In this document: positions 46,715 to 47,889 of the stretch, piece by piece | How the letters are laid out: each line of letters begins with the position of its first letter | How positions within the stretch are numbered: position 1 is the stretch's first letter | Assembly (NCBI GenBank): GCA_037176905.1 | Contig: JBBBWG010029577.1 | Span: forward strand, 4,477 to 52,365 | Direction: 5' to 3' | Length of the DNA stretch: 47,889 bases | Source: Azolla pinnata | Lineage: Eukaryota > Streptophyta > Polypodiopsida > Salviniales > Salviniaceae | Position numbers and translations under genes: made by a program | Notes under the pieces: model-generated | What the model was told of the DNA's origin: nothing | What the model saw: only the letters and a program-made list of their open reading frames with translations | Database searches by the model: none

Positions 46715-47869
46715 CTGTCAGAAAACAAGCACATTATAAGCAACATACACACGAAGCCCTATCTCAGTGAAAATGAATATAAGTCCACTGTTAAGAGAGT
46801 GCAAGAAAAAGATCATAAAATAATATCCAGATAATGAAGGACATTCTTCAAGGAGTAAATACAGCAAGGACATGAAATATGAATGGTATGAATGGTATTA
46901 CGTACACCAGGCATGAAACACTTTTCAAACGATTGGGTTTATGACTCAGAGCATGTTCATTGCACACAAACACGCATATACTATAGTTTCCAAAGGAAAG
47001 GTTCTTGAGAAAATTTTGTCACGGAGCATAATTTTCACTAGATTTTAAACTTTATGGACATAATCATTCAGAAGTAAGTATCCAGCCGAAAGTGTATTAT
47101 CAGACAAATAAAATCATTACTTCCATTTCAAAAGGTTTTCTACATACAAGGTGTTGCAAGTAAGTTTTTAGAGAACGAGTTTTTAACAGAATTTTGAAGG
47201 GGTGTTGTCAAAGAGACGTATTTCAAAAAAGATCTTAACTGCATGTAAGATTTCATTCATTCCACACAAGGCACGAGGAAAACGTTTTCTGGGAGTGTTG
47301 AAATTTCTTGGAAGAACATCATTACAATCACTGCTCAGAAAAAGATCATAAGACAATATCCAGATAACGAAGTGCACGAACTCCTCAATTACGTACAAGA
47401 AATTCATCATTGATCACAAGGCAATCAGTATATTCAGAGAAGAAACCTTTCTTCTAGAATTTGTGTAGTAATTTTTGGGGCATCGCTTGCAATTGTTGCA
47501 CTGAAACGACTGTTTTCTTGAGAGAAGCTATATACTGCTAGCCAGGAACCATATACCATTGTTGATACCAAGGCGAATATTCCAGTTAACTGCAGATGAA
47601 ACATTCTCCTTTTTTCACTGACGCTTTTCCAAAGCCTTATAAGGCATCACAGATCATTGACGTTGGCCATAAGAACACTCCCGCCTTATCATTACAGGTT
47701 CCAATTGCTTACGAGGACCATTGCCAATTTACAAAACATACCTTACATCAACATGGAGAATACACGTTTTCTTTTGCTTTCCCCCAGACTTGTTCTGAAA
47801 TTGTTTGCAAGGCCTCATAAATCATCATCCTTGATCAAGTAGTCATTTATCATCCCCGAGGGAGGGAGC
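46715..47869. other. Upstream region of the LSD1-type gene
   Basis: This should hold the missing initiator exon, a leader intron or the promoter of the minus-strand LSD1-type gene. No ATG-bearing exon ending in the needed phase with a convincing donor was recognised. Remaining open frames on both strands have no known domains. Confidence 0.4.
46805..47376. repeat. Pair of short direct repeats, about 530 bp apart
   Basis: agaaaaagatcataaaataa with tatccagataatgaag at about 46805-46840 recurs as agaaaaagatcataagacaa with tatccagataacgaag at about 47337-47373. It lies upstream of the LSD1-type first finger exon. Confidence 0.75.
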
Positions 47870-47889
47870 GGGGGGGGGGGGGGGGGGGG
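47870..47889. repeat. Terminal run of 20 G
   Basis: The window ends in an uninterrupted G homopolymer after cgagggagggagc. This is either a true G tract or a sequencing or assembly artefact at a contig edge. Confidence 0.95.

Overview
The window looks like nuclear DNA of a land plant, most probably a fern or another seed-free vascular plant. The plant assignment rests on an SBP-box (SPL) transcription factor gene, an LSD1-type triple zinc-finger gene, two very long intronless PLS-type PPR genes, a DUF1218 membrane-protein gene, kilobase introns holding retroelement relics, and abundant microsatellite and minisatellite DNA. The fern guess is an inference from the long intronless PPR genes and the general repeat style. 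It is not shown by a species marker.

Layout, left to right: the 3' part of a DUF1218 gene on + (about 348-1456, 5' end not found); a 965-residue PPR gene on - (2415-5312); a gene-poor stretch with short tandem repeats (5600-9800), including two unrelated minisatellites of about 33 and 32 bp just upstream of the next gene; a complete nine-exon SPL gene of the large ankyrin/transmembrane class on + (11114-17906, 1049 residues), with one GC-AG intron; a 100-N gap; a complete eight-exon Tas-like aldo/keto reductase gene with a plastid-like leader on + (18417-28961, 401 residues), whose two large introns carry LINE and Copia relics; a second 100-N gap flanked by the same sequence on both sides, which suggests a missed contig join; an AT-rich, gene-free stretch (31.3-34 kb); GAA/TTC-rich satellite DNA and an intergenic tandem array (34.4-36.2 kb); a decayed LSD1-like gene relic on - (about 37.8-39.2 kb); an 870-residue PPR gene on - (39455-42067); a tentative unidentified four-exon gene on - (42257-43131); and an LSD1-type gene on - (43745-46714, initiator exon not located). 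The window ends in a run of 20 G.

The genes do not form a pathway; the arrangement is that of ordinary neighbouring plant genes. The most interesting local history is around 37.8-46.7 kb. There an intact LSD1-like gene has a collinear, degenerate partner of matching exon order on the other side of a PPR gene, which implies an old tandem duplication followed by decay of one copy. All exon joins given for the SPL, aldo/keto reductase and LSD1 genes were derived by hand from splice sites, phase continuity and family conservation. No searches were run.
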